DNA of 64,000 bases. It comes from Endozoicomonas elysicola. Its GTDB lineage: Bacteria > Pseudomonadota > Gammaproteobacteria > Pseudomonadales > Endozoicomonadaceae. The notes below the pieces were generated by a model. That model was not told where the DNA came from, did no database searches, and saw only the letters and a list, made by a program, of their open reading frames with translations. Each line of letters begins with the position of its first letter. Within the stretch, counting starts at the first letter, position 1. The translations under genes and the position numbers were made by a program. Of this stretch, positions 27,819-38,062 are shown piece by piece. The stretch covers positions 3,092,744 through 3,156,743 of the forward strand of contig NZ_JOJP01000001.1 of the NCBI RefSeq assembly GCF_000710775.1, written 5' to 3'.

Positions 27819-30413
27819 ATGAACACTGATTTTCGTAAAGCCTTACCCGGCACCCAGCTGGATTACTATGACACCCGTGAAGCCGTGGAAGCGATTCAGC
27901 CGGGCGCCTATAAAACCTTACCCTATACCTCCCGAGTACTGGCTGAGCAACTGGTTCGCCGCTGTGACCCGGAAACGCTGACCGATTCCCTGAAGCAGAT
28001 CATTGAGCGCAAGCGAGATCTGGATTTTCCCTGGTATCCTGCCCGTGTTGTCTGTCATGACATTCTTGGACAGACCGCTCTCGTTGACCTTGCCGGCCTG
28101 AGAGATGCCATTGCGGAGCAGGGTGGGGACCCTTCTAAAGTTAACCCGGTTGTTCCTACCCAGTTGATCGTTGACCACTCCCTGGCCGTTGAGCACGGTG
28201 GTTTCGATCCGGATGCGTTTGAAAAGAACCGGGCGATTGAAGATCGTCGTAACGAAGATCGTTTTCACTTCATTGAATGGACCAAAACCGCCTTTGAAAA
28301 TGTGGATGTGATTCCTGCCGGCAATGGCATTATGCACCAGATCAATCTGGAGAAAATGTCTCCGGTTATTCAGGCTCGCGATGGCATTGCCTATCCGGAT
28401 ACCTGTGTCGGTACCGACAGCCATACGCCACACGTCGATGCCCTGGGCGTTATCGCCATTGGTGTCGGTGGCCTTGAAGCTGAAACCGTGATGTTGGGTC
28501 GCCCTTCCATGATGCGCCTACCGAATATCGTCGGTGTTGAATTGGTGGGCAAGCGCCAACCCGGTATTACTGCCACCGATATCGTTTTGGCGTTAACCGA
28601 ATTTCTGAGAAAAGAGCGCGTAGTCTCTGCTTATCTTGAGTTCTTTGGTGAAGGTGCTGCCAATCTGACCATTGGTGACCGTGCGACCATCTCCAACATG
28701 ACGCCAGAGTTTGGTGCTTCTGCTGGCATGTTCTATATCGATGAGCAGACCATTGACTACCTCAAGCTGACCGGACGTGAGCCTGAGCAGGTGGCTCTGG
28801 TTGAAAATTATGCGAAGACCACCGGGCTCTGGGCGAATGATCTGGAAACCGCTGAATATGAGCGGGTACTGACGTTTGACCTTTCTTCCGTATGTCGAAA
28901 TATGGCTGGTCCTTCCAATCCACATCGACGTCTGCCAACCTCAGAGCTGCAGAGCCGTGGTGTTGCTGGTGAGTGGGAAGAAAAGAGTGGTGAAATGCCT
29001 GATGGTGCCATCATCATCGCAGCCATTACCAGCTGTACCAATACCAGTAATCCCCGTAATGTTGTGGCCGCCGGTCTGGTTGCACGCAAAGCCAATGAGC
29101 TGGGCCTTATTCGTAAGCCATGGGTGAAATCCTCTTTTGCTCCTGGCTCAAAAGTTGCCAAACTTTATCTTGAGGAAGCTGGTCTTCTCTCGGAGATGGA
29201 AAAGCTGGGCTTTGGCATTGTTGCCTACGCCTGTACTACTTGTAATGGCATGAGTGGTGCCCTTGATCCCGAGATTCAACAGGAAGTGATTGATCGTGAT
29301 CTCTATGCAACCGCTGTCCTGTCCGGTAACCGTAACTTTGATGGCCGTATTCATCCTTATGCCAAGCAGGCTTTCCTTGCATCACCACCGCTGGTTGTTG
29401 CCTATGCCATTGCCGGTACCGTGCGCTTTGATATTGAAAAGGACGTACTGGGTACAGATAACAAGGGTAATCCCGTTACTCTGAAAGATATCTGGCCCAG
29501 CGATGAAGAGATTGATGCGATTGTTGCTGAATCCGTGAAGCCTGAGCAGTTTAAGCAGGTTTACATTCCGATGTTCGATTTGGGTAAAGCCGAAGAGGCA
29601 GAGAGCCCACTGTACGACTGGAAGCCAATGAGTACCTATATCCGCCGCCCCCCTTATTGGGAAGGCGCTTTGGCGGGTGAGCGCACGTTGAAGGGTATGC
29701 GCCCTCTGGCGGTATTGGGTGACAATATCACCACAGACCATCTTTCACCTTCCAATGCGATTATGGCCAGCAGTGCTGCCGGAGAGTACCTGGCAAAAAT
29801 GGGCTTGCCTGAAGAAGACTTTAACTCTTATGCAACCCACAGGGGTGATCACCTCACCGCCCAGAGAGCGACATTTGCCAATCCAAAGCTCCTAAATGAG
29901 ATGTGTCTCGACGCCAATGGCGAGGTTAAACAGGGTTCTCTGGCACGGGTTGAGCCTGAAGGCAAAGAAACCCGGATGTGGGAAGCCATTGAAACCTATA
30001 TGGAGCGCAAGCAACCATTGATCATTGTGGCTGGTGCTGACTACGGTCAGGGCTCATCCCGTGACTGGGCGGCCAAAGGGGTTCGTTTGGCAGGCGTAGA
30101 AGCGATTGCAGCCGAAGGTTTTGAGCGTATTCACCGGACCAACCTGGTGGGTATGGGGGTGCTGCCTCTTGAGTTTAAAGCAGGTACTACCCGTAAAACA
30201 CTGGGTCTGGATGGCACTGAAATTTACGATGTGCTGGGTGAGCCTACACCGGGTGCAACGCTGGCTCTGCTGATCCACCGTAACAATGGAGAAACATTGG
30301 AAGTGCCTGTGACCTGCCGACTTGATACTGCAGAAGAAGTATCTGTCTATGCGGCAGGTGGTGTTCTGCAGCGATTTGCCAAGGATTTCCTGGAGTCAGA
30401 GGCGGTAGCCTGA
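27819..30413 (+). CDS. acnD: Fe/S-dependent 2-methylcitrate dehydratase AcnD
   Basis: An aconitase-like enzyme that dehydrates 2-methylcitrate to a 2-methylaconitate isomer, which PrpF then isomerises. It has 864 residues from ATG 27819. AcnD-specific text includes RKALPGTQLDYYDTREAVEA, YPARVVCHDILGQTALVDLAG and EDRRNEDRFHFIEWTK. The [4Fe-4S] cysteines lie in AITSCTNTSNPRN and AYACTTCNGMSGAL, and the swivel domain has GADYGQGSSRDWAAKG. The frame also allows a GTG at 27804, but homologues begin MNTxxRK, matching 27819. This AcnD/PrpF route replaces PrpD. Confidence 0.96.
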   Translation: MNTDFRKALPGTQLDYYDTREAVEAIQPGAYKTLPYTSRVLAEQLVRRCDPETLTDSLKQIIERKRDLDFPWYPARVVCHDILGQTALVDLAGLRDAIAEQGGDPSKVNPVVPTQLIVDHSLAVEHGGFDPDAFEKNRAIEDRRNEDRFHFIEWTKTAFENVDVIPAGNGIMHQINLEKMSPVIQARDGIAYPDTCVGTDSHTPHVDALGVIAIGVGGLEAETVMLGRPSMMRLPNIVGVELVGKRQPGITATDIVLALTEFLRKERVVSAYLEFFGEGAANLTIGDRATISNMTPEFGASAGMFYIDEQTIDYLKLTGREPEQVALVENYAKTTGLWANDLETAEYERVLTFDLSSVCRNMAGPSNPHRRLPTSELQSRGVAGEWEEKSGEMPDGAIIIAAITSCTNTSNPRNVVAAGLVARKANELGLIRKPWVKSSFAPGSKVAKLYLEEAGLLSEMEKLGFGIVAYACTTCNGMSGALDPEIQQEVIDRDLYATAVLSGNRNFDGRIHPYAKQAFLASPPLVVAYAIAGTVRFDIEKDVLGTDNKGNPVTLKDIWPSDEEIDAIVAESVKPEQFKQVYIPMFDLGKAEEAESPLYDWKPMSTYIRRPPYWEGALAGERTLKGMRPLAVLGDNITTDHLSPSNAIMASSAAGEYLAKMGLPEEDFNSYATHRGDHLTAQRATFANPKLLNEMCLDANGEVKQGSLARVEPEGKETRMWEAIETYMERKQPLIIVAGADYGQGSSRDWAAKGVRLAGVEAIAAEGFERIHRTNLVGMGVLPLEFKAGTTRKTLGLDGTEIYDVLGEPTPGATLALLIHRNNGETLEVPVTCRLDTAEEVSVYAAGGVLQRFAKDFLESEAVA

Positions 30414-30430
30414 GCAAACCCTTCTCCTTG

Positions 30431-30517
30431 CTCCCATGCCATACGTGGGAGCTTTGGTATGCATTCTCATGCAACGGGGTTGTCGCAAAAGATGCGAGCG
30501 CAGCCCTTTTGCGACAA
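30431..30517. repeat. REP/BIME-like double hairpin in the acnD-prpF gap
   Basis: There are two stem-loops. CTCCCA (30431-30436) pairs with TGGGAG (30446-30451). TTGTCGCAAAAG (30480-30491) pairs perfectly over 12 bp with CTTTTGCGACAA (30506-30517). The neighbouring words CGTGGGAGC and GTGGGAACGAG resemble extragenic palindromes of the GTTCCCACGC type found in many gammaproteobacteria. It probably tunes stability of the operon mRNA. Confidence 0.7.
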
Positions 30518-30552
30518 GCTCGCAACGTGTGGGAACGAGAGAGAATACGGAT

Positions 30553-31725
30553 ATGATTTATTCCCCCCAGATAAAAGTTCCTGCTACCTACATGCGTGGG
30601 GGCACCAGTAAAGGTGTCTTTTTCAATCTCACCGATTTACCCGAAGCTGCACAGGTACCGGGTGAAGCTCGTGATGCATTGTTACTTCGGGTGATTGGCA
30701 GCCCTGATCCCTACGGTAAGCAAATCGATGGTATGGGCGGGGCAACGTCCAGTACCAGCAAAACCGTGATTCTTTCAAAAACCAGTCAGCCAGATCACGA
30801 TGTGGACTACCTGTTTGGACAGGTGTCTATTGATAAGTCCTTTGTTGATTGGAGCGGCAACTGCGGTAACCTCACAGCGGCTGTTGGTGCTTTTGCCATC
30901 AGTAGTGGCCTGGTTGATGCCGAACGGATACCTGATAATGGCATTGCAATGGTAAGAATCTGGCAGGCCAATATCAAGAAAACCATTATTGCCAATGTGC
31001 CCATCACGGATGGTGCGGTTCAGGAAACCGGTGACTTTGTTCTTGATGGCGTGACCTTTCCGGCGGCTGAAGTTCAGGTTGAGTTTCTGGATCCGGCGGA
31101 TGGTGAGGGCGCCATGTTCCCAACCGGTCATCTCGTGGATAATCTTGAAGTGCCGGGCGTCGGAACATTGAAAGCCACCATGATCAATGCCGGTATTCCC
31201 ACTATTTTCGTCAATGCAGAAGAGATTGGTTACCAGGGAACCGAACTGCAGGAAGCCATTAATGGTGATGCAAAAGCACTGGCCATGTTTGAGAGCATTC
31301 GAGCTCACGGTGCTATTCGGATGGGATTGATCAGTAATATCGAAGAAGCGGCTACCCGACAGCATACGCCAAAAGTTGCCTTTGTCTCCAAGCCAAAAAG
31401 TTACCTTTCTTCCAGCGGTAAAGAAGTCTCTGAAGGTGATGTGGATCTGCTGGTTCGGGCACTCTCTATGGGTAAACTGCACCATGCCATGATGGGTACC
31501 GCTGCAGTGGCCATTGGGACTGCTGCAGCGATTCCCGGAACCCTGGTTAATCTGGCCGCTGGTGGTGGCGAAAAGAACGCCGTTCGCTTTGGTCATCCTT
31601 CCGGTACATTAAAGGTGGGTGCTGAAGCAGCATTGCAAGATGGTCAGTGGTCTGTGACCAAAGCCATTATGAGTCGCAGTGCCAGAGTTTTAATGGAAGG
31701 CTGGGTGCGAGTGCCAGTCGATTAA
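30553..31725 (+). CDS. prpF: 2-Methylaconitate cis-trans isomerase PrpF
   Basis: Isomerises the AcnD product so that aconitase can hydrate it to 2-methylisocitrate. It has 390 residues and a diaminopimelate-epimerase-like double fold. Characteristic segments: VPATYMRGGTSKGVFFNL, IGSPDPYGKQIDGMGGATSS, DWSGNCGNLTAAVGAFA, and HPSGTLKVGAEA near the C-terminus. I placed the start at ATG 30553. The frame is open to 30436, but that part is the REP-like repeat. It is the last gene of the prp operon. Confidence 0.95.
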   Translation: MIYSPQIKVPATYMRGGTSKGVFFNLTDLPEAAQVPGEARDALLLRVIGSPDPYGKQIDGMGGATSSTSKTVILSKTSQPDHDVDYLFGQVSIDKSFVDWSGNCGNLTAAVGAFAISSGLVDAERIPDNGIAMVRIWQANIKKTIIANVPITDGAVQETGDFVLDGVTFPAAEVQVEFLDPADGEGAMFPTGHLVDNLEVPGVGTLKATMINAGIPTIFVNAEEIGYQGTELQEAINGDAKALAMFESIRAHGAIRMGLISNIEEAATRQHTPKVAFVSKPKSYLSSSGKEVSEGDVDLLVRALSMGKLHHAMMGTAAVAIGTAAAIPGTLVNLAAGGGEKNAVRFGHPSGTLKVGAEAALQDGQWSVTKAIMSRSARVLMEGWVRVPVD

Positions 31726-32044
31726 GCACAGGTTGTCTTATCAATAACGCCACCCTGTCTTGATATGTTTATAGTCTGGGCAGGGTGCGATTCTTTTCTT
31801 TTAGGCGTTGGACAATTGGACACTTGAAATGACAGATCACCCTGACACAGATGCCAGCGTACTTAAAAGCTGGGAGCTTTAGATTGGTTTTCATGATAAT
31901 AAATCGAGGGTGAATGTCTAAATAAGTGTCATGGCTATAAAAAAGCGGATGATAAGAGAAATCTGCTCTACTATATTGATTGATCTGTATCAGATCATTC
32001 TGCTGCCTAATGAGAATATTTCATTAGGCAGCAGAATCGGCTTC
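31726..32044. other. Gap between convergent prpF and ppsR
   Basis: No gene seen. A weak terminator-like structure follows prpF: CACCCTG at 31751-31757 pairs with CAGGGTG at 31781-31787, then a T-rich stretch. The notable content is the pair of strong hairpins at 31981-32036, listed separately. Confidence 0.5.
31981..32036. repeat. Tandem perfect hairpins downstream of ppsR
   Basis: TGATCTG and CAGATCA form a 7-bp stem with a TAT loop (31981-31997). Directly adjoining, a perfect 16-bp stem with a 7-base loop covers 31998-32036, with TTCTGCTGCCTAATGA as the left arm. The larger arm ends nine bases from the ppsR stop. There is no T-run on either strand, so it may block 3' exonucleases or terminate ppsR transcription with another factor. 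Confidence 0.7.
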
Positions 32045-32866
32045 CTATTTCAGTCGCCTCACTAAATTAGCCTGATCCATTATCCGTGTCGCAATCTCTT
32101 CGACAGAAAACTCCGTCGTATCGATATAACTGATCTGCTCCTGCCTATAAATCTGTTCTACGGCATGTACCTCATACTGGCACTGTCTTGCTGATGAATA
32201 ACGGCTGTTAGGACGGCGTTCATTTCGAATTCCTGCCAATCGAACCGGGTTAATCGTCAGACCAAACAGTCGCTCTTTATGAGGTTTGAGCACATCTGGA
32301 AGTTTTGTCCCTTTATCAAGGTCATCCTCTGTAATAGGGTAATTTGCCGCAAAAATGCCAAACTGCAATCCTAGGTAAATGCAGGTTGGTGTTTTTCCGG
32401 AACGTGAAGCCCCCAACAGAATGATATCTGCCTTTTCATAGTGCCTGAATCGTGCGCCATCATCGTTATCCAAAGCAAACTGAACCGCTTCAATACGGCG
32501 GTGGTAACTGTCACTGCTGGTGGTAGAGCGCTTCTTGCCAACGGTGTAAAGAGGGTGGGATTCCAGTTCAATCTCCAAACCAGGCAAAAACGTCGAAAAA
32601 AGGTCGATAATATAGGCACCACTGGTATGCATTAACTGACTGACTTCTTCATTCAGAACTGTCATGAAAATAATGGGCTGAACCTTCTCAGCCTGGTGGG
32701 CTTCAGTGATCTGCATGAGTGCTTTTACTGCTTTTTCCCGTGTATCTATATAGGGCAGCGTGTGATGACAAAACGTCGGGCCAGAAAATTGGGCGAGTAA
32801 GCTCTGGCCAAAGGACTCAGCCGTTATGCCGGTTCCATCTGAGATGAAAAATACCGATCTTTCCAC
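32045..32866 (-). CDS. ppsR: PEP synthase regulatory protein PpsR (kinase/pyrophosphorylase)
   Basis: A bifunctional enzyme of the DUF299 family. It inactivates PEP synthase by ADP-dependent phosphorylation of its active-site threonine and reactivates it by phosphate-dependent dephosphorylation. It has 273 residues. The N-terminus RSVFFISDGTGITAESFG is the family hallmark. A P-loop-like GASRSGKTPTCIYL and a Cys-less C-terminus with NSRYSSARQCQYEV also match. It is transcribed divergently from ppsA, its substrate, across about 206 bases, the common gene arrangement. Confidence 0.95.
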   Translation of the reverse strand: MERSVFFISDGTGITAESFGQSLLAQFSGPTFCHHTLPYIDTREKAVKALMQITEAHQAEKVQPIIFMTVLNEEVSQLMHTSGAYIIDLFSTFLPGLEIELESHPLYTVGKKRSTTSSDSYHRRIEAVQFALDNDDGARFRHYEKADIILLGASRSGKTPTCIYLGLQFGIFAANYPITEDDLDKGTKLPDVLKPHKERLFGLTINPVRLAGIRNERRPNSRYSSARQCQYEVHAVEQIYRQEQISYIDTTEFSVEEIATRIMDQANLVRRLK

Positions 32867-33072
32867 AAAATGACTCCCCGATGAAAACGGATGTTAAAAA
32901 ATACTTCCAATTAATAACAATATCTAACAAACTATACCGGAATCTTTCCAGTAATATAACCATTGTCGTCTGCTTTTGCTGTGCAACCCCCAATGATTCA
33001 ATGGCATATGCATAAACTGGAATTGGCAGTGATCAATCTGATCTTTTATTAGAGAAACGTTGGGAGAATGGC

Positions 33073-35448
33073 TTGAACAGTTCATCTTTACCAGAGTTTG
33101 TGGTCAGTCTGGATGCTTTGGGCAATGGCGATGTCGATAAGGTTGGCGGTAAAAATGCCTCTCTGGGTGAAATGCTGAGCCATCTGGGCAAGGCGGGCGT
33201 TAGCGTGCCTGGCGGTTTTGCTACAACAGCTGCAGCTTATCGGGACTTTCTGGATGGTTCCGGATTGTATGACCGGATTCACACACTGCTGGATGAACTG
33301 GATATTGATGATATTCAGCAACTGACCCAGGGCGGTGCCAAAATTCGCCAATGGATTATGGATGAGCCATTCAGGCCAGAGTTTGAGGAAGCTATTGTTA
33401 ACAGCTATCGAGAGCTTTGTGGTGATCAAAAGGAGCTTGCCGTTGCAGTGCGCTCTTCAGCAACAGCTGAAGACTTGCCCGATGCCTCTTTTGCCGGTCA
33501 ACAGGAAACCTTTCTTAATATTCGCGGTGAGCAAAATGTGCTCAGGGCGGTTCGAGAGGTCTTTGCTTCACTGTTTAACGACCGTGCTATTTCATACCGT
33601 GAGCATCAGGGCTTTGACCATCGTGATGTTGCACTGTCTGCAGGTATTCAGCGGATGGTGCGCAGTGAAACGGGCTCTGCCGGAGTTATGTTCACTCTGG
33701 ATACTGAATCAGGCTTCCGGGATGCAGTGTTTATCACGTCATCCTACGGTTTGGGTGAAACGGTGGTTCAGGGGGCCGTAAACCCGGATGAGTTTTATGT
33801 CTACAAGCCTGCCCTGGAAGCCGGGCGTTCTGCCATTTTGAGGCGGAATATGGGCAGTAAAGCGATTCAAATGGTCTACGGCGATGCGGGGGAGACCGGT
33901 AGATCCGTTCAAACGGTTGATGTAGATCTGGCTGAACGGAATAAGTTTTCTATTAATGACCAGGATGTCCTCGAGCTTGCCCGACAAGCAATGGCCATTG
34001 AGGCGCACTATGGGTGCCCTATGGATATTGAATGGGCCAAAGATGGTGATGATCAGCAGCTTTATGTTGTTCAGGCAAGGCCGGAAACCGTACAGAGTCG
34101 AACCGAGTCGAGAACGCTTGAACGTTATCGTTTGCTTGAACAGGGTCATGTTCTGGCGGAAGGTAGGAGCATTGGTCAGCGTATTGGTCAGGGCAGAGTC
34201 TGTATGGTTGACGATCTGGCGGATATGGATCGTGTCAAAGTGGGTGATGTGCTGGTTACGGATATGACGGATCCGGACTGGGAACCTGTCATGAAACGTG
34301 CCTCAGCCATTGTCACCAACCGCGGTGGGCGTACCTGCCACGCAGCTATTATCGCCAGAGAGCTTGGTATTCCAGCGGTCGTAGGTTGTGGTGATGCAAC
34401 TGATCGACTGAAAGATGGTCAGGCTGTCACGGTTTCCTGTGCTGAAGGGGATACCGGCTTTATCTATGAAGGTGAGCTACCGTTTGAGCACCAGAAGAAA
34501 GACTTGGATCAGATGCCAGAGCTGCCATTCAAGATCATGATGAATGTGGGTAATCCTGACCGGGCTTTCAGTTTCTCCCGACTGCCAAATGCTGGTGTAG
34601 GTCTCGCTCGACTGGAATTCATTATCAACAAAATGATTGGCGTTCACCCCAAGGCGTTGCTGAACTACGGCAGCATGCCCGATGCCGTCAAACAGCAGAT
34701 TGATGAACGCATGGCAGGCTATGGGGATCCTGTTGATTTTTACGTCGAGAAACTGGTTGAAGGTGTAGCGTCTATTGCTGCAGCTTTTGCTCCGGAAAAG
34801 GTCATTGTCCGCCTTTCCGACTTTAAATCTAACGAATACGCCAACCTTATTGGCGGCAAGATTTATGAGCCCCATGAAGAGAACCCGATGCTGGGCTTCC
34901 GCGGTGCTTCACGCTACATTTCAGAATCCTTCAGAGACTGTTTCGAATTGGAATGCCGGGCCATGAAGCGGGTGAGAGAAGAGTTCGGTCTGACCAATGT
35001 TGAACTGATGGTGCCATTCGTTAGGACGCCGGATGAAGCTCATCAAGTTATCAAGATCATGTCAGACTTTGGGCTCCGTCGTGGCGAAAATGAGCTCAGG
35101 ATCATCATGATGTGTGAGCTGCCGTCCAATGCGCTTCTGGCTGATGAGTTTCTTAACTATTTTGATGGCTTTTCCATTGGCTCTAATGACATGACGCAGC
35201 TGACGCTGGGATTGGATCGTGATTCTGGGCTAATCGCCCATCTGTTTGATGAGCGTAACCCCGCCGTTAAACAGTTACTGTCTATGGCCATTCAGGCTTG
35301 TCGCCGGCAGGGTAAATACATTGGTATCTGTGGTCAGGGACCCAGTGACCATCCCGATCTTGCCCGCTGGTTAATGGAAGAGGGGATTGATACAGTCTCT
35401 TTAAATCCGGACTCAGTCCTGGAAACCTGGCTCTATCTGGCTGAATGA
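33073..35448 (+). CDS. ppsA: Phosphoenolpyruvate synthase PpsA
   Basis: Converts pyruvate and ATP to PEP, AMP and phosphate for gluconeogenesis. It has 791 residues, the full length of the family. The N-terminal ATP-grasp half has [12 protein letters not shown] and [20 protein letters not shown]. The phosphohistidine domain has [20 protein letters not shown], with the swinging His and the Thr targeted by PpsR. The C-terminal PEP barrel has [11 protein letters not shown] and [20 protein letters not shown]. The start is a TTG at 33073 with GGGAG six bases upstream; an ATG three bases earlier in another frame meets a stop at once. It works with aceA/glcB and the prp operon in growth on acids. 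Confidence 0.96.
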   Translation: MNSSSLPEFVVSLDALGNGDVDKVGGKNASLGEMLSHLGKAGVSVPGGFATTAAAYRDFLDGSGLYDRIHTLLDELDIDDIQQLTQGGAKIRQWIMDEPFRPEFEEAIVNSYRELCGDQKELAVAVRSSATAEDLPDASFAGQQETFLNIRGEQNVLRAVREVFASLFNDRAISYREHQGFDHRDVALSAGIQRMVRSETGSAGVMFTLDTESGFRDAVFITSSYGLGETVVQGAVNPDEFYVYKPALEAGRSAILRRNMGSKAIQMVYGDAGETGRSVQTVDVDLAERNKFSINDQDVLELARQAMAIEAHYGCPMDIEWAKDGDDQQLYVVQARPETVQSRTESRTLERYRLLEQGHVLAEGRSIGQRIGQGRVCMVDDLADMDRVKVGDVLVTDMTDPDWEPVMKRASAIVTNRGGRTCHAAIIARELGIPAVVGCGDATDRLKDGQAVTVSCAEGDTGFIYEGELPFEHQKKDLDQMPELPFKIMMNVGNPDRAFSFSRLPNAGVGLARLEFIINKMIGVHPKALLNYGSMPDAVKQQIDERMAGYGDPVDFYVEKLVEGVASIAAAFAPEKVIVRLSDFKSNEYANLIGGKIYEPHEENPMLGFRGASRYISESFRDCFELECRAMKRVREEFGLTNVELMVPFVRTPDEAHQVIKIMSDFGLRRGENELRIIMMCELPSNALLADEFLNYFDGFSIGSNDMTQLTLGLDRDSGLIAHLFDERNPAVKQLLSMAIQACRRQGKYIGICGQGPSDHPDLARWLMEEGIDTVSLNPDSVLETWLYLAE

Positions 35449-35454
35449 GTTCTC

Positions 35455-35718
35455 AGGGCCTGTTGACGTTTCGTTGCGTGCTCAGCGTATCAGGGCGCTC
35501 CTACGGCGAGGCGCGGCATTGCAGGAAGGCTGGTTGCCTTTCAAAATGCCGCAACGAAGTCAGAGGGGCACCCTGATCCGCCCGAAGGGTAGCCCAGAAA
35601 AGCACCATCTGCTTTGTCAGGCTTGCTTGATGTAGAATAACTACACGCTGCGCAAGCCTCTCGCGCATATGACGCTTTTCTGGGCCACTGAGAACGCAAC
35701 GAAACGTCAACAGGCCCT
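35455..35718. mobile_element. MITE-like non-autonomous element, 264 bp
   Basis: Terminal inverted repeats of 31 bp (35455-35485 and 35688-35718) match at 30 of 31 positions and begin AGGGCCTGTTGACGTTTCGT. The interior encodes no credible protein. It contains a second inverted pair built on GCCCAGAAAAGC and GCTTTTCTGGGC. This is the structure of a miniature inverted-repeat element mobilised by a transposase encoded elsewhere. No clear target duplication is visible. It starts six bases after the ppsA stop and directly abuts a copy of the palindromic repeat. Confidence 0.85.
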
Positions 35719-35786
35719 AGCCACAAAGATCACTTATCTCACAGAGTTACTCGCTTTTCTTTGTGTTTTTTGTGATCTTTGTGGTT
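35719..35786. repeat. Dispersed palindromic repeat, copy 2 (upstream of rraA)
   Basis: A 68-bp imperfect palindrome, AGCCACAAAGATCAC at the left and GTGATCTTTGTGGTT at the right, related to copy 1 at 27714-27780. It begins at the very base after the MITE-like element, so one element may have inserted at the edge of the other. It ends about 35 bases before rraA. Confidence 0.75.
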
Positions 35787-35821
35787 ATCATTTCAGTCTG
35801 AATTGCCTTGGGAGAATAATA

Positions 35822-36301
35822 ATGACTTTTACCACCCCTGATCTCTGCGATGATTTTTCCGACCGTATACAAGTGGTTGAGCCTGGTTTTAAAAGTTTGG
35901 GTGGCACTTCTGTTTTCAGTGGTGAAATTGTCACCATAAAGTGCCATGAAGATAATTCCATGGTTCGGGAGCAGGTTTTCCGTGATGGTTACGGTAAGGT
36001 ATTGGTTGTTGATGGAGGAGGCTCCCTGAGAAAAGCGCTGTTGGGCGATATGCTGGCAGAGCAGGCAGTTAGTAATGGCTGGCAGGGCATCATCGTTTAT
36101 GGTTGTATTAGAGATGTGGAAGTTATCTCTCAATTGCCACTTGGTGTTCAGGCGTTAGCGACTCACCCAATGAAAACTGATAAAAAGGGTCTTGGTGAAG
36201 TGAATCTTCCGGTTCGCTTCCATGGTACGGACTTTGTTCCTGGTCATTTCCTTTATGCTGACTTAAATGGCATTGTTGTTTCTTCTGAGCGTCTCGCTTA
36301 A
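35822..36301 (+). CDS. rraA: Ribonuclease E activity regulator RraA
   Basis: A 159-residue protein that binds RNase E and inhibits mRNA decay. It belongs to the RraA/MenG-like fold family. Conserved stretches are [56 protein letters not shown] and [13 protein letters not shown]. Some relatives are aldolases or decarboxylases, but the overall match to enteric RraA is close. ATG 35822 has GGGAG about nine bases upstream. The frame extends to 35669 through the mobile element, which I do not count as coding. Confidence 0.92.
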   Translation: MTFTTPDLCDDFSDRIQVVEPGFKSLGGTSVFSGEIVTIKCHEDNSMVREQVFRDGYGKVLVVDGGGSLRKALLGDMLAEQAVSNGWQGIIVYGCIRDVEVISQLPLGVQALATHPMKTDKKGLGEVNLPVRFHGTDFVPGHFLYADLNGIVVSSERLA

Positions 36302-36607
36302 TTCTCACTTACCCTGTTTCAAGTTATATCTATAGGAACACGAAACGGGGTGATTTCTGACCTGTCATAAATAACGATTCTTTCTATAATAAGCCATTGT
36401 TTCACAAGCCTTTTCATAAGTTATTATCATTGATGATTAATTAAACACTTCTTCGGAAATTACTGATCTAAAACGACGAATTTCTTGTAAAAAGGCGAAG
36501 GTTTTCTTTCGTTTTTGCGGTAATATCCGCCCCCATTGAAGCGTCGGGAACTATTTTTACCTGACAGCCAACCATCCCAGAACCCCCCTCTGACGGAGAA
36601 AGTTCCA
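36302..36607. other. rraA-pykF intergenic region
   Basis: No gene is visible. Near 36310-36352 CCCTGTTTC can pair with GAAACGGGG, including one G-T pair, over a long loop, a possible rraA terminator. The AT-rich stretch around 36370-36450 probably includes the pykF promoter. The pykF frame is open back to 36536, but that part lacks homology. Confidence 0.4.
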
Positions 36608-38029
36608 GTGAGAAAGACCAAGATCGTCTGTACCATCGGCCCTAAGTCTGAATCCCATGAAATGCTGACCAAACTGGTCGACAATGGCATGAATGTGATG
36701 CGACTGAACTTCTCCCATGGTAATTTTGACGAGCATGGTGCCCGTATTGCCAGCCTGCGTAAAGTAATGGTTGAAACCGGTAAGCGTGTTGCCATTCTTC
36801 TGGATACCAAAGGCCCTGAGATCCGTACCGTTAAGCTGCAGAATGGCGATGATGTCATGCTGACTGCTGGACAGGAATTTACTCTGACTACCGACATCTC
36901 AGTGGTTGGTGACAACACCCGTGTTGCAGTTACCTATGCTGGCCTGACGGATGATCTGAAGCCAGGTAACACAGTTCTGCTGGATGATGGATTAATTGAA
37001 CTGACTGTGAAAGAAGTCAAGGCTCATGAAATCGTCTGCGAAGTTAAAAACAATGGCGAGCTGGGTGAAAACAAAGGTGTAAACCTACCTGGTGTTAAGG
37101 TTAACCTACCAGCGCTGTCTGAAAAAGATAAGGCTGACCTGGTATTTGGTTGTGAGCAGGGCGTTGATTTTGTAGCGGCTTCCTTCATCCGTAAAGCGAG
37201 CGATGTTAAAGAAATTCGTGAACTGCTGGATGCCAACGGTGGTCAGGAAATTCAGATTATTTCCAAAATCGAAAACCAGGAAGGCGTTGATAACTTTGAC
37301 GAAATTCTGGCCGTCTCCGACGCTATTATGGTTGCTCGTGGTGATCTGGGCGTAGAAATTCCTGTTGATCAGGTTATCTTTGCCCAGAAGATGATGATCA
37401 ATAAGTGTAACCATGCCCGTAAGCCAGTTATTACTGCGACGCAGATGCTGGATTCCATGATCAAGAATCCTCGTCCAACCCGTGCGGAAGCCGGTGACGT
37501 AGCGAATGCTATTCTTGACGGTACCGATGCGGTTATGCTGTCCGGTGAGAGTGCCAAGGGTAAGTATCCAGCTGAATCTGTCGCGGTAATGGCTACCATC
37601 TGTAACAGTACCGATGGCAGCATGGAACTTCGCGTTGAAGAGTTTGATGCTGAGATCGACAACTACCGTAGTATCACTCAGGCAGTTTGCCGTGGTGCCG
37701 TGAAGACTGCTGATATTCTGGCAGCAAAGCTGATCATTGTTGCCACTGAACAGGGTAAATCTGCGCGCTCACTGCGCAAGTTCTTCCCTAAAGCTCAGAT
37801 CCTGGCGCTGACGTCTTCTGAGAAGACCGCTAATCAGCTGAGCCTGAGCAAAGGTATTACAACCAGTCTGGTACCTCAGCAGGAAAATACCGATGCTTTC
37901 TACAAGCTGGGTAAAGAGCTGGCTGTTGAGCACGGCTTCGTTAAGTCTGGTGATGTTGTTGTGATGGTTTCTGGTGCTTTGGTTGCATCTGGAACAACCA
38001 ATACTTCTTCTGTTCATGTGATCGATTAA
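36608..38029 (+). CDS. pykF: Pyruvate kinase (type I, PykF-like)
   Basis: Transfers phosphate from PEP to ADP, yielding pyruvate and ATP. It has 473 residues from GTG 36608, close to the 470 of E. coli PykF, and similarity begins at once with [19 protein letters not shown]. Active-site blocks: [55 protein letters not shown], and [20 protein letters not shown]. The C-domain ends [13 protein letters not shown] and has features of fructose-1,6-bisphosphate-activated forms. GGAG lies nine bases upstream of the GTG. It opposes PpsA at the PEP/pyruvate node. Confidence 0.95.
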   Translation: MRKTKIVCTIGPKSESHEMLTKLVDNGMNVMRLNFSHGNFDEHGARIASLRKVMVETGKRVAILLDTKGPEIRTVKLQNGDDVMLTAGQEFTLTTDISVVGDNTRVAVTYAGLTDDLKPGNTVLLDDGLIELTVKEVKAHEIVCEVKNNGELGENKGVNLPGVKVNLPALSEKDKADLVFGCEQGVDFVAASFIRKASDVKEIRELLDANGGQEIQIISKIENQEGVDNFDEILAVSDAIMVARGDLGVEIPVDQVIFAQKMMINKCNHARKPVITATQMLDSMIKNPRPTRAEAGDVANAILDGTDAVMLSGESAKGKYPAESVAVMATICNSTDGSMELRVEEFDAEIDNYRSITQAVCRGAVKTADILAAKLIIVATEQGKSARSLRKFFPKAQILALTSSEKTANQLSLSKGITTSLVPQQENTDAFYKLGKELAVEHGFVKSGDVVVMVSGALVASGTTNTSSVHVID

Positions 38030-38062
38030 TCTTTTAAATCCGAAGATTACTTTTCTCTATCT

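Noticed and set aside
30431-30541. CRISPR-like or tRNA-like signal in the acnD-prpF repeat
   Set aside because: The hairpins are not regularly spaced direct repeats with spacers, and no cloverleaf or anticodon arm can be drawn. A REP-type element explains them.
35501-35726. Minus-strand frames of 60-70 codons inside the MITE-like element
   Set aside because: They are too short for a transposase, have no DDE or HTH features, and follow from the inverted repeat structure.
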